This document shows, in pieces, positions 21,486 through 31,937 of a stretch of DNA of 64,000 nucleotides. Under the pieces are notes generated by a model, which was given only the letters and a program-made list of their open reading frames with translations, made no database searches and was not told where the DNA came from. The first letter of the stretch is position 1; the number at the start of each line of letters is the position of its first letter. Where the stretch lies: NCBI GenBank assembly GCA_903772945.1, contig CAICTM010000003.1:216145-280144 (forward strand), in the 5' to 3' direction. Both the position numbers and the translations under genes were made by a program. The DNA comes from Seminavis robusta. Taxonomy: Eukaryota > Bacillariophyta > Bacillariophyceae > Naviculales > Naviculaceae.

Positions 21486-22148
21486 ACCCCATTAATTAAG
21501 ATAACTAACTAACTAACTAACTGTAATCATCTGGTTCTGGCTATCTTTAAAAACAATCTTGGTGATGAGCAGGTCTTCTTTTACCTTCTGGTGACGTGGA
21601 TGCAGCTCTTCTCATGTACGTTGCTTGGCTGTATGAGTTGCGTGCTGGCTACAATATTAGCGTGTTGGGAAATCGAGGGGGACAAAGCTTCCTGCTTCTA
21701 GCATTGACGGAGTTTTTCAGTTCTCGTTTGTTAACTATCAGACAATGAAAATTTTTTAAGCTAGTACTATAAAGGTTGAGCCCCCGCAGGGGGCTCTGAA
21801 CCATAAAGATTGGGCCCCTTGGGGCCCAACCACCAAGCTAGCTAGCTAGTGGGAGTGGAATACATGGTCTTCTGGCTTGCCCTCAAAGCACTGCAGCAGA
21901 GCCTCCTGCATCTTCGACTTTGTCTTTTGATGGACTCCAGGACCCTGGCCCAACCTTCATGTCTGCGAAGCTTGTGCGTGGGTCCAACACTTGGCTTTGG
22001 TCAGACCACCTTGCTTTGGAGCAGCCTTTCTCTTGCCAGCGCATGTTCATTGATCCTGGCCATCTGAACAAGCTGACCCTTGTCTCTGAGCAAGCTTTGG
22101 CATGCTGGGGCCTCAGCCTACCCCTGAGACCAGCGTTGCCCTGCCGCA
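21486..22148. other. Intergenic with twin GC hairpins
   Basis: CTAACTAACTAACTAA follows the stop at about 21502-21522. Two perfect GC-rich hairpins sit at 21778-21829 (listed separately). A plus-strand open frame around 21907-22216 lacks a clear ATG and any recognised domain. Confidence 0.45.
21778..21829. repeat. Two adjacent GC-rich hairpins
   Basis: Stem-loop 1 is 21778-21796 (GAGCCCCC, 3-base loop, GGGGGCTC). Stem-loop 2 is 21810-21829 (TTGGGCCCC, TT, GGGGCCCAA). Each is preceded by ATAAAG(G/A)TTG, so the pair looks like a diverged duplicated unit whose stems have stayed self-complementary. Not a bacterial terminator in this context; role unknown. Confidence 0.85.
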
Positions 22149-22436
22149 TCATGTTGAAGTGCATTCGATCGAATGATTCAGCAGCCTTGCAAGGGCTCTC
22201 ACAACAGGAGATGTGACTCCATGGACTGCTCCCTGTGGGAAATGGCGCTGCAGATATTGATCCAATTTCCCCGCCACTAGAGGAGTCCTAGCTTTCACAG
22301 AGGCACGTCCTATCTTGCCAACAGCCGCCAAGAACACCATGCCGTTGTCGTCCACCTTGGGGAACCGTCCACTGGAGTACAGGTTCCGGATGTAGTGGTC
22401 GATACCAGCCAGCGCCTCTTTCGTACTCGCACTCAT
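22149..22436 (-). CDS. Possible small protein, unrecognised
   Basis: A 95-residue frame from the ATG at 22434-22436 (MSASTKEALAGIDHYIRNLY). It has mixed composition with no signal peptide or membrane segment, and basic C-terminal helices (GKIGRASVKARTPLVAGKLD). It overlaps a plus-strand frame. I do not recognise it. Its upstream side carries short repeated words (CTCTGCGGCTACTGAAT, 22489-22580), a TAAA run and a TGACGTCA palindrome. It may be spurious. Confidence 0.3.
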   Translation of the reverse strand: MSASTKEALAGIDHYIRNLYSSGRFPKVDDNGMVFLAAVGKIGRASVKARTPLVAGKLDQYLQRHFPQGAVHGVTSPVVRALARLLNHSIECTST

Positions 22437-22919
22437 CGTCTTCGGAGGATTGCGATGAAAGCGGCTATGTCCTCGGCTGCCGTGAGTACCTCTGCGGCTA
22501 CTGAATCTGCGGCTACTGAATGCGGTAAGTAAGTACACCTCTGCGACCTCTGCGAAGTACCTCTGCGGCTACTGAATACGGAAGGGATGACCTCGGTTTT
22601 ATTGTCTTGCTTCACTATCTTGCTCAAATTCGAAATTCGAAATCCTCTGGATGCATGCTCCGTTGGTCTTTCGAAAACAACACGAAAACAACACGACGAG
22701 AGACTGATCGAGCTGACACAGAGATAAATAAATAAATAAATAAATAAATAATGCACGACTGACGTCAGCCGGCTGTGACGTCAGTCGTCTATCGAACGTT
22801 TGATTGGCTAGAGTGGCTCTACAGCGATTCTACAGAGGCAGTGTACGGATGGGGCCGATGTCGGCACGACGGTCCTGCTGTACTTTCTGTACCAATCCTT
22901 TGAGGTTCTGATATGCGAA
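22437..22919. other. Intergenic with simple repeats and a CRE palindrome
   Basis: Holds imperfect direct repeats of the word CTGCGGCTACTGAAT (22489-22580), a TAAA microsatellite (about 22724-22752) and the palindrome at 22755-22788. No gene seen. Confidence 0.5.
22755..22788. promoter_or_regulatory. Palindrome carrying two TGACGTCA (CRE/bZIP-type) sites
   Basis: Thirteen-base arms 22755-22767 and 22776-22788 are exact reverse complements around the spacer GCCGGCTG. Each arm contains a full TGACGTCA (22760-22767 and 22776-22783). In diatoms, TGACGT and ACGTCA are the CO2/cAMP-responsive elements CCRE1 and CCRE2 of the PtCA1 promoter. Which gene it would serve here is unclear. Confidence 0.55.
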
Positions 22920-24077
22920 CTACCGTACCGGACAATCCATCAAGCCCAGGTCGGCCGCGTCTTCCCACAAAGACACGGGTATGGAGTTGCTCTCTTGAAC
23001 CCATTCCAAGTTTTCTCCCAGCTCCAAAGGAGATGCCACTCCAATCACCAACTTGGTTACGGCAGGAGGTAATGTGGCAAAACCAATCGCCACAGATGCC
23101 AGGGAGCAGCCATACTCCTTGGCCAAAGTGGCCCACTGGTGTTTCAGTGCAACTAGATGGGACGCTGGAGTAGTGTCCTCCTTGTAGGCATATGATTTGT
23201 TGTCGTCGGCCAAGTAGCCCGAGGCAAAGATGCCCGCCACATGAACCTGAACTCCCAGAGTGTGGCATGTCTCCAGACATTCCCAGCCGGTCCGACACAG
23301 CAAATTCCATCCACCGGCCAGCAGCGCAGAATCAAACGTTCCCCGTGGAGTGCCGTGTAACAGACGCAAGACTTGGTCTGGAGCACCCATGTGTCCTTCC
23401 CGATTGGTGTTCATGCCAAGTCCTACATGTCGAATGATTCCTTGCTCATCTCGCATGGCTCTCAATTCTGCAATCATGCCATCGGGTGTCGCCAGTGCTT
23501 GTTCTACTTCATCAACGAATGATGATTCAGTGGACTGTTGTCGATTGTTGTTGGAGTTGTCATTGGGGTCATGGATCCGCAAGGTGTGCACACCTTGTAG
23601 ACCAAGACGATTCAAGGAGTGCTCCAAGCTCCGGCGGGCCCCTTGTGCAGTGTAGTCATTACGGCAGATTCTTGCTGACAAGGGCGGGCGCGTGGGTTGG
23701 TCAAATCCAGCCAAAGCAGGTACCAACGCTCTGTTATTGCCACTTATTGGTGGTTCGAAGAAAATCCTGCCTGCCTTGGTGCCAATGCGCAGTTTACTGT
23801 CTGCATCTGCTGCCAGTGCCTTGATGGCTCTTCCCATTCGTTCTTCAGCAGCACCAGCTCCATACCATGGTGCCGTATCAAAGTCCTCAATGCCCGCCTC
23901 TACGGCGGCACGGATCAGTGCATTGGAGTTTTCTTGCCAGGGATCTGGATGATTCCCGTTGCCATGGCTGCCACTTCCAGGACCTAACCAAATGCCGCCA
24001 AGAACAATATCGCAAGGTCGTAGCAGCTTGTTCTTGTTCCAACCTAGTTGACGCAATGTAGCTATTGGCGTTGTCAT
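22920..24077 (-). CDS. Aldo/keto reductase (aldose/pyridoxal dehydrogenase-like)
   Basis: 385 residues, intronless, start ATG at 24075-24077 (MTTPIATLRQLG). It is a TIM-barrel NAD(P)-dependent oxidoreductase. The catalytic tetrad is visible: Asp and Tyr in FDTAPWYGAGAAEERMG, Lys in RIGTKAGRIF, and His in LRIHDPND. The C-terminal cofactor region has GFATLPPAVTKLVIGVASPLELGEN. The start (LGGIWLG) and length fit the branch that includes L-galactose, D-threo-aldose and pyridoxal dehydrogenases, longer than classical AKRs. Substrate not determined. It lies between two kexin-like protease genes but has no obvious functional link. Confidence 0.85.
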   Translation of the reverse strand: MTTPIATLRQLGWNKNKLLRPCDIVLGGIWLGPGSGSHGNGNHPDPWQENSNALIRAAVEAGIEDFDTAPWYGAGAAEERMGRAIKALAADADSKLRIGTKAGRIFFEPPISGNNRALVPALAGFDQPTRPPLSARICRNDYTAQGARRSLEHSLNRLGLQGVHTLRIHDPNDNSNNNRQQSTESSFVDEVEQALATPDGMIAELRAMRDEQGIIRHVGLGMNTNREGHMGAPDQVLRLLHGTPRGTFDSALLAGGWNLLCRTGWECLETCHTLGVQVHVAGIFASGYLADDNKSYAYKEDTTPASHLVALKHQWATLAKEYGCSLASVAIGFATLPPAVTKLVIGVASPLELGENLEWVQESNSIPVSLWEDAADLGLMDCPVR

Positions 24078-24346
24078 TATGGTGGTTTGAGCTAGCTATA
24101 GCCTATGTAGCTGGCTACGGTATCTATGCATAGCTAGCTAGATAGATAGACGATGCCAGGTCCTCGATTTCGGTTTCGGAAGGACAGAAATCGGATCTCG
24201 TGCACGAATGACGAAAACCAATGACGAGCCATCGTTAAGAAAAATAGAGAGAGAGGTTGCTACCGTACGGCGCAACTCTTACAAGTCCTTGCAACCTGTC
24301 TTTATCTGCCTGTCTTTATCTATCTATCTGTTGGTCGGCCAAGACG

Positions 24347-27210
24347 ATGCCTGCTGGGCCCGGTTCAATAGCAAGGGTTCATCTGCTGCAGCTACCGGCA
24401 GCAACATTCTGCATCCTTTCCTCGCTTTCTGTTCCTACAAGGGCCGACCAATCGACGTCATGCGAGTGGTGGGGTGATCCTTGTCCATGGCCCTTGGATG
24501 GAGAATGCGATCAATCTTTCTCCACCCGATGCGAGAACGGCGACTGCTTTGACTGTGATCCATTACAAGAACATCACTACGATTGTCAGAGCTGCATTTC
24601 GGCACAAGGATACTGGTGTCCAGGGGATGCCCTCTGTCGCGGTCAACCCCTTAACGAAGCCTACTACAGTTTCACCTTGGGTCTCTTTGCTGGTGGTGGG
24701 GAGTTGGCAACTAGCATCAAAACTTCTTGTCCATTGGCCCAAGATTGGCAACAAACCTGTGGACCGGCTCATCACGACAATGTTTTTTCGGATCCCTTGT
24801 ATGATGCCATGAATTGGAGTTATGACATGATTAATGTGGAAGCTGTGTGGCGGCAAGGAATCACAGGAGCAGGAGTGCACGTTCGAATCAATGATGACGG
24901 AGTCGACGCATCCCATCCAGAGTTCAGCCAGAGATTTGATGTGGCGAATTCATGTCAAGAGGCGTACTTGCCACTTCCACCCATCAATAATGACTCCAAC
25001 GAAGATATTCATGACCATGGTACTGCCTGTGCATCTATAGTTGGAGCACAACACGACAATAATCATTGCGCGGTTGGAATTGCTCCGGGTGTCACTCTGT
25101 CGTCGTGTACAGTTGTCAATCCACTCATTTTCAACCAAGGTGCCGAGTTGTTTGTAAAGCAATTGCAAGAAGTGGACATTTCCAGCAATAGCTGGGGGCC
25201 TTCACCTTGCAAACACAAGTTTGCCAGGACGAGATTTCTTCAACAACAGTGCCCTTTTGAGGTGGATCATCAAATTAGTCCTTGTCGAATATGCGGTGGA
25301 AACCTTGAAAACAACGGAATGGATCTGGAAGACGGGCTTTGCCGAAGAAGCATCATTCATCACTGCACCCAATTCTATGAGCTAGATCCCATTGCTTGTG
25401 CCGAATACCTGGATCTCTTTGTCGATTGTAACTATCATGCTTTGTCGCCAACCGAGCACCAAGTCTTTGTTCGGGCTATTACCGAAGGACGGAATGGGAA
25501 GGGGATCATCTTCAGTAAGAACAAAGCATGCGCATCGTGTTTGTCGGCCACACAGAGCCTTTTTTCATTCCTAAATTCTTGTTTCCTACAGCTTTCCCAG
25601 CCGGCAACGAGTTTCCCTATGGCAGGTGTGTGCCGTAAAGAGTACCGGATGGCGACCTCATGATTTGCACGTTCTAACCACACATCAATGTCCATTGCGC
25701 GTCGGGTACCAACATCAGCAATGCTAATCTGGATGGATTTGTCAACTCAAGGTGAGATGCGCGAAATATGCAATGCTGTCCATTCTTCTTCCTCGCAAGT
25801 CTTGTCTCTGTCTTACATGAATTGTTGTCCTTACCAGGTTCACTATTGCTGTGGGAGCTGTGGACAAAGTCGGAAAAAGGACGGCATACTCTACCCCCGG
25901 AAGTCCCGTTCTCATCAGTGCTCCTGGGGGAGACTTGGAATGTAAGTGCCACAGTGCTTTGGTTTGTCAGGTAGACTATTGCAACGCCTCACACAATGGG
26001 CACCTCCACAGATATCTCCAATAACATAGTTGCCAAGGTGAGGCCGTGGGGAATTGACGTAATGTGCACGCAGGGTTGTTCTTCTAATCTTGCCTGGTCA
26101 TCTTTTGTTCGCTGTACAGCCTGGGGGCGGTTGTCATGATGCAGGTGCAGGTACCAGGTACGAACTAAATGGTCACGAGTGGAATATGAAAGGAGGCCAT
26201 CAATCAACCGAGGCTTTGGTCAATGGAAGTAACTGATTCGCTTCCTTTCTTTTCCTCCTTGACGTGTCTGATGGTGACATCCACGCTAATCCGCTGTTCG
26301 TGGGTGTAGCTTCTCGACACCTGTGGTTTCTGGAGTCATCGCTCTCATGCTCGAAGTTCGACCAGAGTTGACTTGGCGCGATGTTCAGGGAATTCTTGTG
26401 GTCACAGCTCAGCAGAACGACCCAGATGACGACTCTTGGAACACGAGAAACGGGGCCGGACTCAATCACAGCTATTTCTTTGGATTTGGACTTGTAGATG
26501 CCTTCGCGGCGGTGGAACTTGCCAAAACTTGGGAGTTGTGGGACCCCGAAATTCAGATCATGGTGGAAAGCGGTACCATCAACTTAAACATTTCAGATGA
26601 TCCAACCCAATCAGCAACGTCGACTGTGACTGTTCCCGCGGACTACGTTGATTTCGTGACAGAGTCAGTCGTAGTCTACATGGATTTGCAGCATGGAAGC
26701 CGTGGTGACCTTGCCATTGTATTGGAAAGTCCCTCTGGGACAGAAAGCCTGCTAGCTCCCAGTAAGCGACCCGAGAACACGCAGCTGCAGGGAGAGGAGC
26801 ATTGGAAGCTGACGACAGTGAGAAATTGGGGTGAGTCGGCTTCCGGGAACTGGACTCTGAAGATCGCTGACGAGGCAGCGGGGATTCTGGAAGACTGCGT
26901 CGATGTAAAATTCGATTACTACTATGATGCAGACGGCACTTTGCTGCACATCAAGTGTGACTCATTCCAAAATACCACTGCTTGTCTGGACGGACAGATT
27001 CTCAACGATGTCGTGCACGATTTTATCGTGGACAATGGCAACGGTCCCATCAGCGCGGCCGAAGCCTGTTGCGTGTGCGGTGGCGGCGTCCAAGTTGACG
27101 ACATTCCACACATCCTAGAATCATGGAGCATGATCGTGTACGGGCACAACGCCATCATGAGCAGCAACACGAGTCAGCAGAACGGTACCAACGACACGAC
27201 GAGTGGATGA
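24347..27210 (+). CDS. Kexin-like (S8B) subtilase with Cys-rich N-terminus
   Basis: Seven-exon model, 767 residues: 24347-25514, 25592-25625, 25719-25751, 25838-25941, 26012-26037, 26120-26157, 26310-27210. All introns are GT-AG and the sum is divisible by three. ATG 24347 starts MPAGPGSIARVHLLQ with a hydrophobic signal; an upstream in-frame ATG at 24257 is possible. A Cys-rich module with WCPGDALC is followed by the S8 domain: Asp183 (INDDGVD), His224 (HDHGTACAS), oxyanion Asn (SSNSWGP) and Ser468 (GTSFSTP), the last codon split AG|C by an intron. A Cys-rich insert (SPCRICGG...ACAEYLDLF) sits between Asn and Ser. The P domain ends near SWSMIVYGH, after a CCVCGGG insert. The same architecture occurs twice in the fused gene at 10765-16709. 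Expected to process secretory precursors at basic sites. Confidence 0.85.
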
Positions 27211-27565
27211 CAACACGACCTTTGGACTCACTCACAGGCTCCTGAACTCAACCTGCAAAGACATCGCCTTGAACCACACACGGTCTAGAAGGACTCCGTA
27301 GGGGTACGACTTCATTAGTCGAGGTGCCACGCAATCAACAAACAAGCCTTTGCAACGAGAGGGTTGCCCCCACGTCAACGGCGTTTGATAAAAGTTGAGT
27401 CTTCCGCAGCAGCATGTTGCTGGATGACCGAATACGAGAGGTACTATCTTGTTGTAACTGCATCTATAGTATCTTTACACGATTGCATTTCGGTAGAGCT
27501 ACCGATATGCTTCACCAAGTCACGCAACTGCACTGATCAAAGCACTGCACGTGTACTCGGGGAGT
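27211..27565. other. Intergenic between convergent genes
   Basis: 3' flanks of the kexin-like and aldo/keto reductase genes. No gene or notable repeat seen. Confidence 0.5.
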
Positions 27566-28576
27566 TTACGCTTGGGTTTCAATGGCCATCCCATTCTGCA
27601 TGAATTCATCAGGATAGCGTTCGCCGGCGACTTCATTGGCCATGGCATCCAACGTTGCCATGTTTTCTGCAGAAAGGACCACATCAACTGAATTGATATT
27701 GCCGACAGCTCGTTCTAGCTTGGTTGTACCAGGAATGGGGATGACAGAAACCCCTTTCTGTGCTGCTTTCTGCATGAGCCAACTCAAGCAAACATTGGCA
27801 GGGGTACAATTTAGCTTCTCCGCCATGTCGTGGACTTGATTGGCAAACCGTTTGTTTTGCTCCATGTTTTGGTACCGAGGAAATATGGCTCTGGCGTCTC
27901 CCTCTGGAAGCGCTTCTTGTTTCTGAACCAGCAAGTTTCGTGACAGTGGACTGTACGCCACAATGGCAATGCTGTTGGCTTTGCAGACGGGAACTAGCTC
28001 ATCTTCCAAAGTACGTGTCAGAATGGACCACTCCTGCTGGACTGCATCAATGGGGCCGCCTTTGGTATGGATCTGTTGCAACCAGTTGCCACTGACTTCG
28101 GACAAGCCCACTTCTTTGATGAGACCTTCCTCCTTGAGTCTAGCAGCAGCCTTGGCAAACTCAATCCCACCTTCCAGTGTCAAGACACGATGGGCAAAAT
28201 ACAGATCAACATACTCCAACTGCAGGCGATCCAAAGATTGTTTCAGGTGGGCCTTGACGGTTTCGTAGTCGTACTTACCATCTGGAAGGGGCCAAAACTT
28301 GGTGGCAACAGAGTAGGAGTCGCGAGGAATAGTCTTGAGGAACTTCCCGAGATAGGTCTCGTTGTGGTTTTTGGTGTCTTTGTGCTCAGCACCATAGAGC
28401 TCTGCAGTGTCAAAATGGCGGCAGCCGTTTTCATAGACAGTCTTCAACAAAACCATGGCAGCGTCTTCGTCCATTACATCGTTGTAGAAGGAGGTAATGC
28501 CCATGCATCCAAAACCAATTCCAGACTCTGGATGGAGGGCGGTGTTCGTCTTGGCAAACTTGGCAAAAAACTTCAT
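27566..28576 (-). CDS. Aldo/keto reductase (AKR13/auxin-induced-protein-like)
   Basis: 336 residues from the ATG at 28574-28576 (MKFFAKFAKTNTAL). The frame continues upstream to 28759, but that part is low-complexity and the inner start fits the family. Catalytic Asp and Tyr are in HFDTAELYG, Lys in VATKFWPL and His in LYFAHRV. VGLSEVSGNWL and WSILTRTLE match the barrel strands, and IPIPGTTKLERAVGN is the NADPH-binding loop. The opening GFGCMGITSFY is typical of yakuC/AKR13-type reductases that reduce small carbonyls. Substrate unknown. It is on the same strand as the transporter gene upstream but 0.7 kb away. Confidence 0.85.
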   Translation of the reverse strand: MKFFAKFAKTNTALHPESGIGFGCMGITSFYNDVMDEDAAMVLLKTVYENGCRHFDTAELYGAEHKDTKNHNETYLGKFLKTIPRDSYSVATKFWPLPDGKYDYETVKAHLKQSLDRLQLEYVDLYFAHRVLTLEGGIEFAKAAARLKEEGLIKEVGLSEVSGNWLQQIHTKGGPIDAVQQEWSILTRTLEDELVPVCKANSIAIVAYSPLSRNLLVQKQEALPEGDARAIFPRYQNMEQNKRFANQVHDMAEKLNCTPANVCLSWLMQKAAQKGVSVIPIPGTTKLERAVGNINSVDVVLSAENMATLDAMANEVAGERYPDEFMQNGMAIETQA

Positions 28577-29255
28577 TTTTAGTTCAAGGTAGCTGAAAAA
28601 AGGGGAAAGCAAAGGTGTTGGTTTTGGTTGGTTTTGGTTGGTTTCTGATCTTTTGAGTTTTATGAGAGTTGGATCCGAACAACGTTTCCTTGCTTGGGTC
28701 GTGCCGATCACCATAGATCTTCGTGAGATGAGGGGAAACATCATCTTTAAGCATCGCAAGAAATCAACTCTTGCTTTGAAGCTGGAAACACCATCATTAA
28801 ATAAACGGCACCAATGAAAGTCGCTTGAAACTACCTACTCCGTACCGGTACTCAGGACCGGTACATGTACAACATTTAGTCGCGCTGTGACGGTACAATA
28901 TTCTGACTGCACTCGACTCGGAGCAAGGCACTGCAGGTAGGAAAGTTATTGCATGTCAGCTTTCTGTGTGTGAGTTCCAAGCTATGGGAGTTTCTGTGAC
29001 GGCCCCACCTAATGCTAACAATCAGAGGTCTGACCAAAGGGTCCAAGCAGACGGATCGGGGCGGCCACGATTTGTCCTAAGCTCCAGCTTCCATTGGCAA
29101 GACATTTTCATCCGTAGAGTCCAAACTGAAGCAAGCAAGTATCCATTTCTAATACATGTAGTAAGGTGGCAGCTTTGCTACCATCCAGCGTCTCGCTGAA
29201 ACCATGGGGCCATAGTTTTCATCTAATCTAATGTATGTTCGTTTGTCCGCGAAAA
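28577..29255. other. Intergenic
   Basis: Upstream region of the reductase and downstream of the transporter. A GTTTTGGTTG duplication at about 28619-28641 and palindromic words (CCGTACCGGTACTCAGGACCGG, then TACATGTAC) at 28842-28870. No gene seen. Confidence 0.45.
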
Positions 29256-31325
29256 TCATACATTGTCTTCGTTGGGTCCTCCATAGAGTTGCGGGATAAA
29301 GCTCTTTTTGACGGCGTTGTTTTTGGATTCCTTGTGACTCAATGATGGACCCGCGCGCATCGATCCGAGCTTGTAGAGCACCGGTCCCTTGCCATATTTG
29401 AGATAGTTTTGATGCTGCAGTAGAGCGGCCTTGTCCTTGGACAAGAGGGGCGATTGCTCGTTGGCGGTGGCGGCTCCATTGGCTTCTCTGCCGACAATGT
29501 TGGGTTTGCGCAAGACGGGTGTTTTGACCAAGTCGGCCGCTTGCTGTTCGGTCCCATCGACGAAGTCCCGAACGGGCGGATACAGATTGAGTGCAACTCC
29601 AAAGAGCAAAATCCCCAAGAGGACTGCAAAGTACCTTCCGACATGAGCTGTGGCGTAATCTTCCAAATGTTGCAGATTGGTATCCCCTCGTTGGGAGCGG
29701 AATGCCCATCCTTCACAAGCTTGATAAAGCCCAATGCAAATTATATTTGGAATCCCCCCGACACAGAATATATTGACGGCACTGGCCAATGCCTTTGTTG
29801 TGGGTGCCGATGCAGTAAATGCGACTTCGTATGCGGCACTGACGGCAAAGATCTCCCCCGCTCCAATGAGCATGTATGCCGGTGCTTGCCAGAGAATACT
29901 GACCGATGCATCATCGTTTTGGTTTTGGTGATGATGGTATGCAGCGTGAATCCAATGTTCGACGAGCAAGCTCCAGGCAATGGCCAAGGCGCCGAGTGCC
30001 GATCCAATGGCAAACTTGGTAGTGGTGGCCAACTTAATGCCTCGTTGTGCCAATCCTGGATAAATGACGTTTCCCGTGATCCATCCAAAGACCAAGACCG
30101 ACAGAGCATCTAGTGCATTCATGGTAGCCGCATCAATGAATCCAAATGCCTTGCGCATAACGGTGCCTTGTACGATAAAGGTGGTTGGCATTTGGGAGTA
30201 TGCAATGCAAAAGGGTACAATCAAGAGTGTAATTCTCAATATGGACGACAAGGGAATGGTGGGAGGAGCATTGGGATCGGTCTTGCTGTTCTTGCTGTCT
30301 GTTCGCTTGGTACAGCTGTTGAGTACGTGCAGATCGCCTCGCGGCTTGCCAATGACATAGCGGGGTGTTCCAGAAACGAAAATGAGAATGCCCAGTGCCA
30401 AAAAGGAAACCGGAAGAAGGTATGCCGTGGTGACATTGTGTTGTGCCAAGATGGGCACCAATGTAATGCCAACGAGCGCTCCCACGTTGATGGAGATGTA
30501 AAAGTTGACGTAATACTGTTCAATGAGATTGGATTGTAGGATTGGATGAAACTGTTTGGCTCCAAATACATTGACGACTGACTTGATGATTCCCGTGCCC
30601 ATGGGCCATAGGAAGAGTAGTGCCGTGAATAGAGCCGGCTTGTTGAATGTGTCCCCAAGAAAGTAGGGGACACTGGTGAGAGCGACCAGTAGAATTCCCG
30701 GTAGATAGAGTCCAATGGATCCCGCCAAAATGGACCAGTAATCTCCTAGGAGGGCATCGGCGAGAATGGCTCCAATAAAGGGCGTGGTGTAAGCGACGGC
30801 CGTACTGGTGGAGACAAAGCTTGCGGCCGCGACACTGTTGAGTCCAGGATTCCAATCGGGATTGTAGACTCCCGTGAGATAGAGTGTTTGTGTGTAGTAG
30901 ATTCCGTAAAAGGAGAATCGTTCGAGTAGTTCAACTACCAAAATGAGGGCAACCGAGTAAGTGGTTGGATTGAGACTGTACGTAAAGACATGGTGCTGAT
31001 CGTCGACATGACGCAGTGGTCTGTGAGGATCATTGCTCAGACACTCGGGTGGAAGATCTTCCAATTGTTCCATCGAATTCACATTGCTGGGAAGGACGTC
31101 TTCTTCTGTACTACCGGTATCTAGAAACGAAGACGACACTCCTTGACTACTGCTGGTAATAGACGAGTGTCTCATGACTTGCTGTGTATGGCGTTTCTGA
31201 TTGGTGACGTGAGGAGTGGGAGCTACAGACGAGATCGATCGAGCACTCGTCTCAAACGCATCCGAATAATCAGAAGAATCCGCCGAACGAGTGCTGCTGA
31301 TAGAATGCGCACGAGTAGTCATCAT
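29256..31325 (-). CDS. Proton-dependent peptide/nitrate transporter (POT/PTR, SLC15/NPF family)
   Basis: 689 residues, intronless, starting at 31325 (MMTTRAHSISSTRS). A Ser-rich cytosolic leader of about 130 residues precedes the first helix. ELLERFSFYG carries the E-x-x-E-R-F-x-x-Y-G proton-coupling motif of POT transporters. About twelve hydrophobic segments follow; FIGAILADALLGDYWSI resembles the conserved PTR signature after helix 2 (G-A-x-x-A-D-x-x-x-G-x-Y), and a long central loop separates the halves. The family moves di/tripeptides or nitrate with protons across the plasma or a vesicle membrane. The substrate here cannot be told. The C-terminal tail is hydrophilic and Lys-rich. Confidence 0.88.
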   Translation of the reverse strand: MMTTRAHSISSTRSADSSDYSDAFETSARSISSVAPTPHVTNQKRHTQQVMRHSSITSSSQGVSSSFLDTGSTEEDVLPSNVNSMEQLEDLPPECLSNDPHRPLRHVDDQHHVFTYSLNPTTYSVALILVVELLERFSFYGIYYTQTLYLTGVYNPDWNPGLNSVAAASFVSTSTAVAYTTPFIGAILADALLGDYWSILAGSIGLYLPGILLVALTSVPYFLGDTFNKPALFTALLFLWPMGTGIIKSVVNVFGAKQFHPILQSNLIEQYYVNFYISINVGALVGITLVPILAQHNVTTAYLLPVSFLALGILIFVSGTPRYVIGKPRGDLHVLNSCTKRTDSKNSKTDPNAPPTIPLSSILRITLLIVPFCIAYSQMPTTFIVQGTVMRKAFGFIDAATMNALDALSVLVFGWITGNVIYPGLAQRGIKLATTTKFAIGSALGALAIAWSLLVEHWIHAAYHHHQNQNDDASVSILWQAPAYMLIGAGEIFAVSAAYEVAFTASAPTTKALASAVNIFCVGGIPNIICIGLYQACEGWAFRSQRGDTNLQHLEDYATAHVGRYFAVLLGILLFGVALNLYPPVRDFVDGTEQQAADLVKTPVLRKPNIVGREANGAATANEQSPLLSKDKAALLQHQNYLKYGKGPVLYKLGSMRAGPSLSHKESKNNAVKKSFIPQLYGGPNEDNV

Positions 31326-31937
31326 TCAAACTACAGAACTGTTGTGTAATGGAGTGACTGTTGGGTCAATGGGGCTGTCAAGCTTTCAATGGGATCGATC
31401 GAGATGCTTACTCCAGCTAATACCTTCCGAGTGGTAGATCTTGCTGGCTAGCTGCAGATGGATCCTACGGGCAGCAAGTTGATTGATATGTAGTTGATGC
31501 ATTTGCAGTAACGGCATTGTCAAGCTTTGGTTGTGGATTTGCATTTTGTGGTCGGAGTCTCATTTTTCTCATTTCATTCGTGCATGTTTAGAGCTCAGGG
31601 TAGGGGTAACCTTTAGATCTAGAGCTAGAGTTATTCTGACTCAGTGATTTGACGGAACAAACATCACTCCGCCAAATGAGACAGTCAAAGAAGACACGAT
31701 GAGAAGGATATTCTTGGGACTCGTGCATCATCATTTTCTTCGCCATCACAACAAAATTCGTGGTGTTGACAGCAGTGAAGTGAAGAAGGGTTCAGCATCA
31801 GCCCAATACCGTCTAGCTAGCTAGTGAGGTTGACCTGGATCGAAATCCTTCTTTCCTTTTCGGTGGCAAGCAGCTTCATTCATTCACTGAGGATCCGTCG
31901 TTCATCGCACAATCAGATCAGACATTAGACCAGCACA
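31326..31937. other. Divergent promoter region
   Basis: Between the leftward transporter and rightward lipase genes. CTAGCTAGCTAG at about 31813-31824. No gene seen. Confidence 0.5.

Noticed and set aside
21778-21829. Rho-independent terminators
   Set aside because: The window is eukaryotic and no U-tract follows the stems.
29454-30113. 219-residue plus-strand frame opposite the transporter
   Set aside because: Antisense shadow of a POT transporter with clear motifs and helices.
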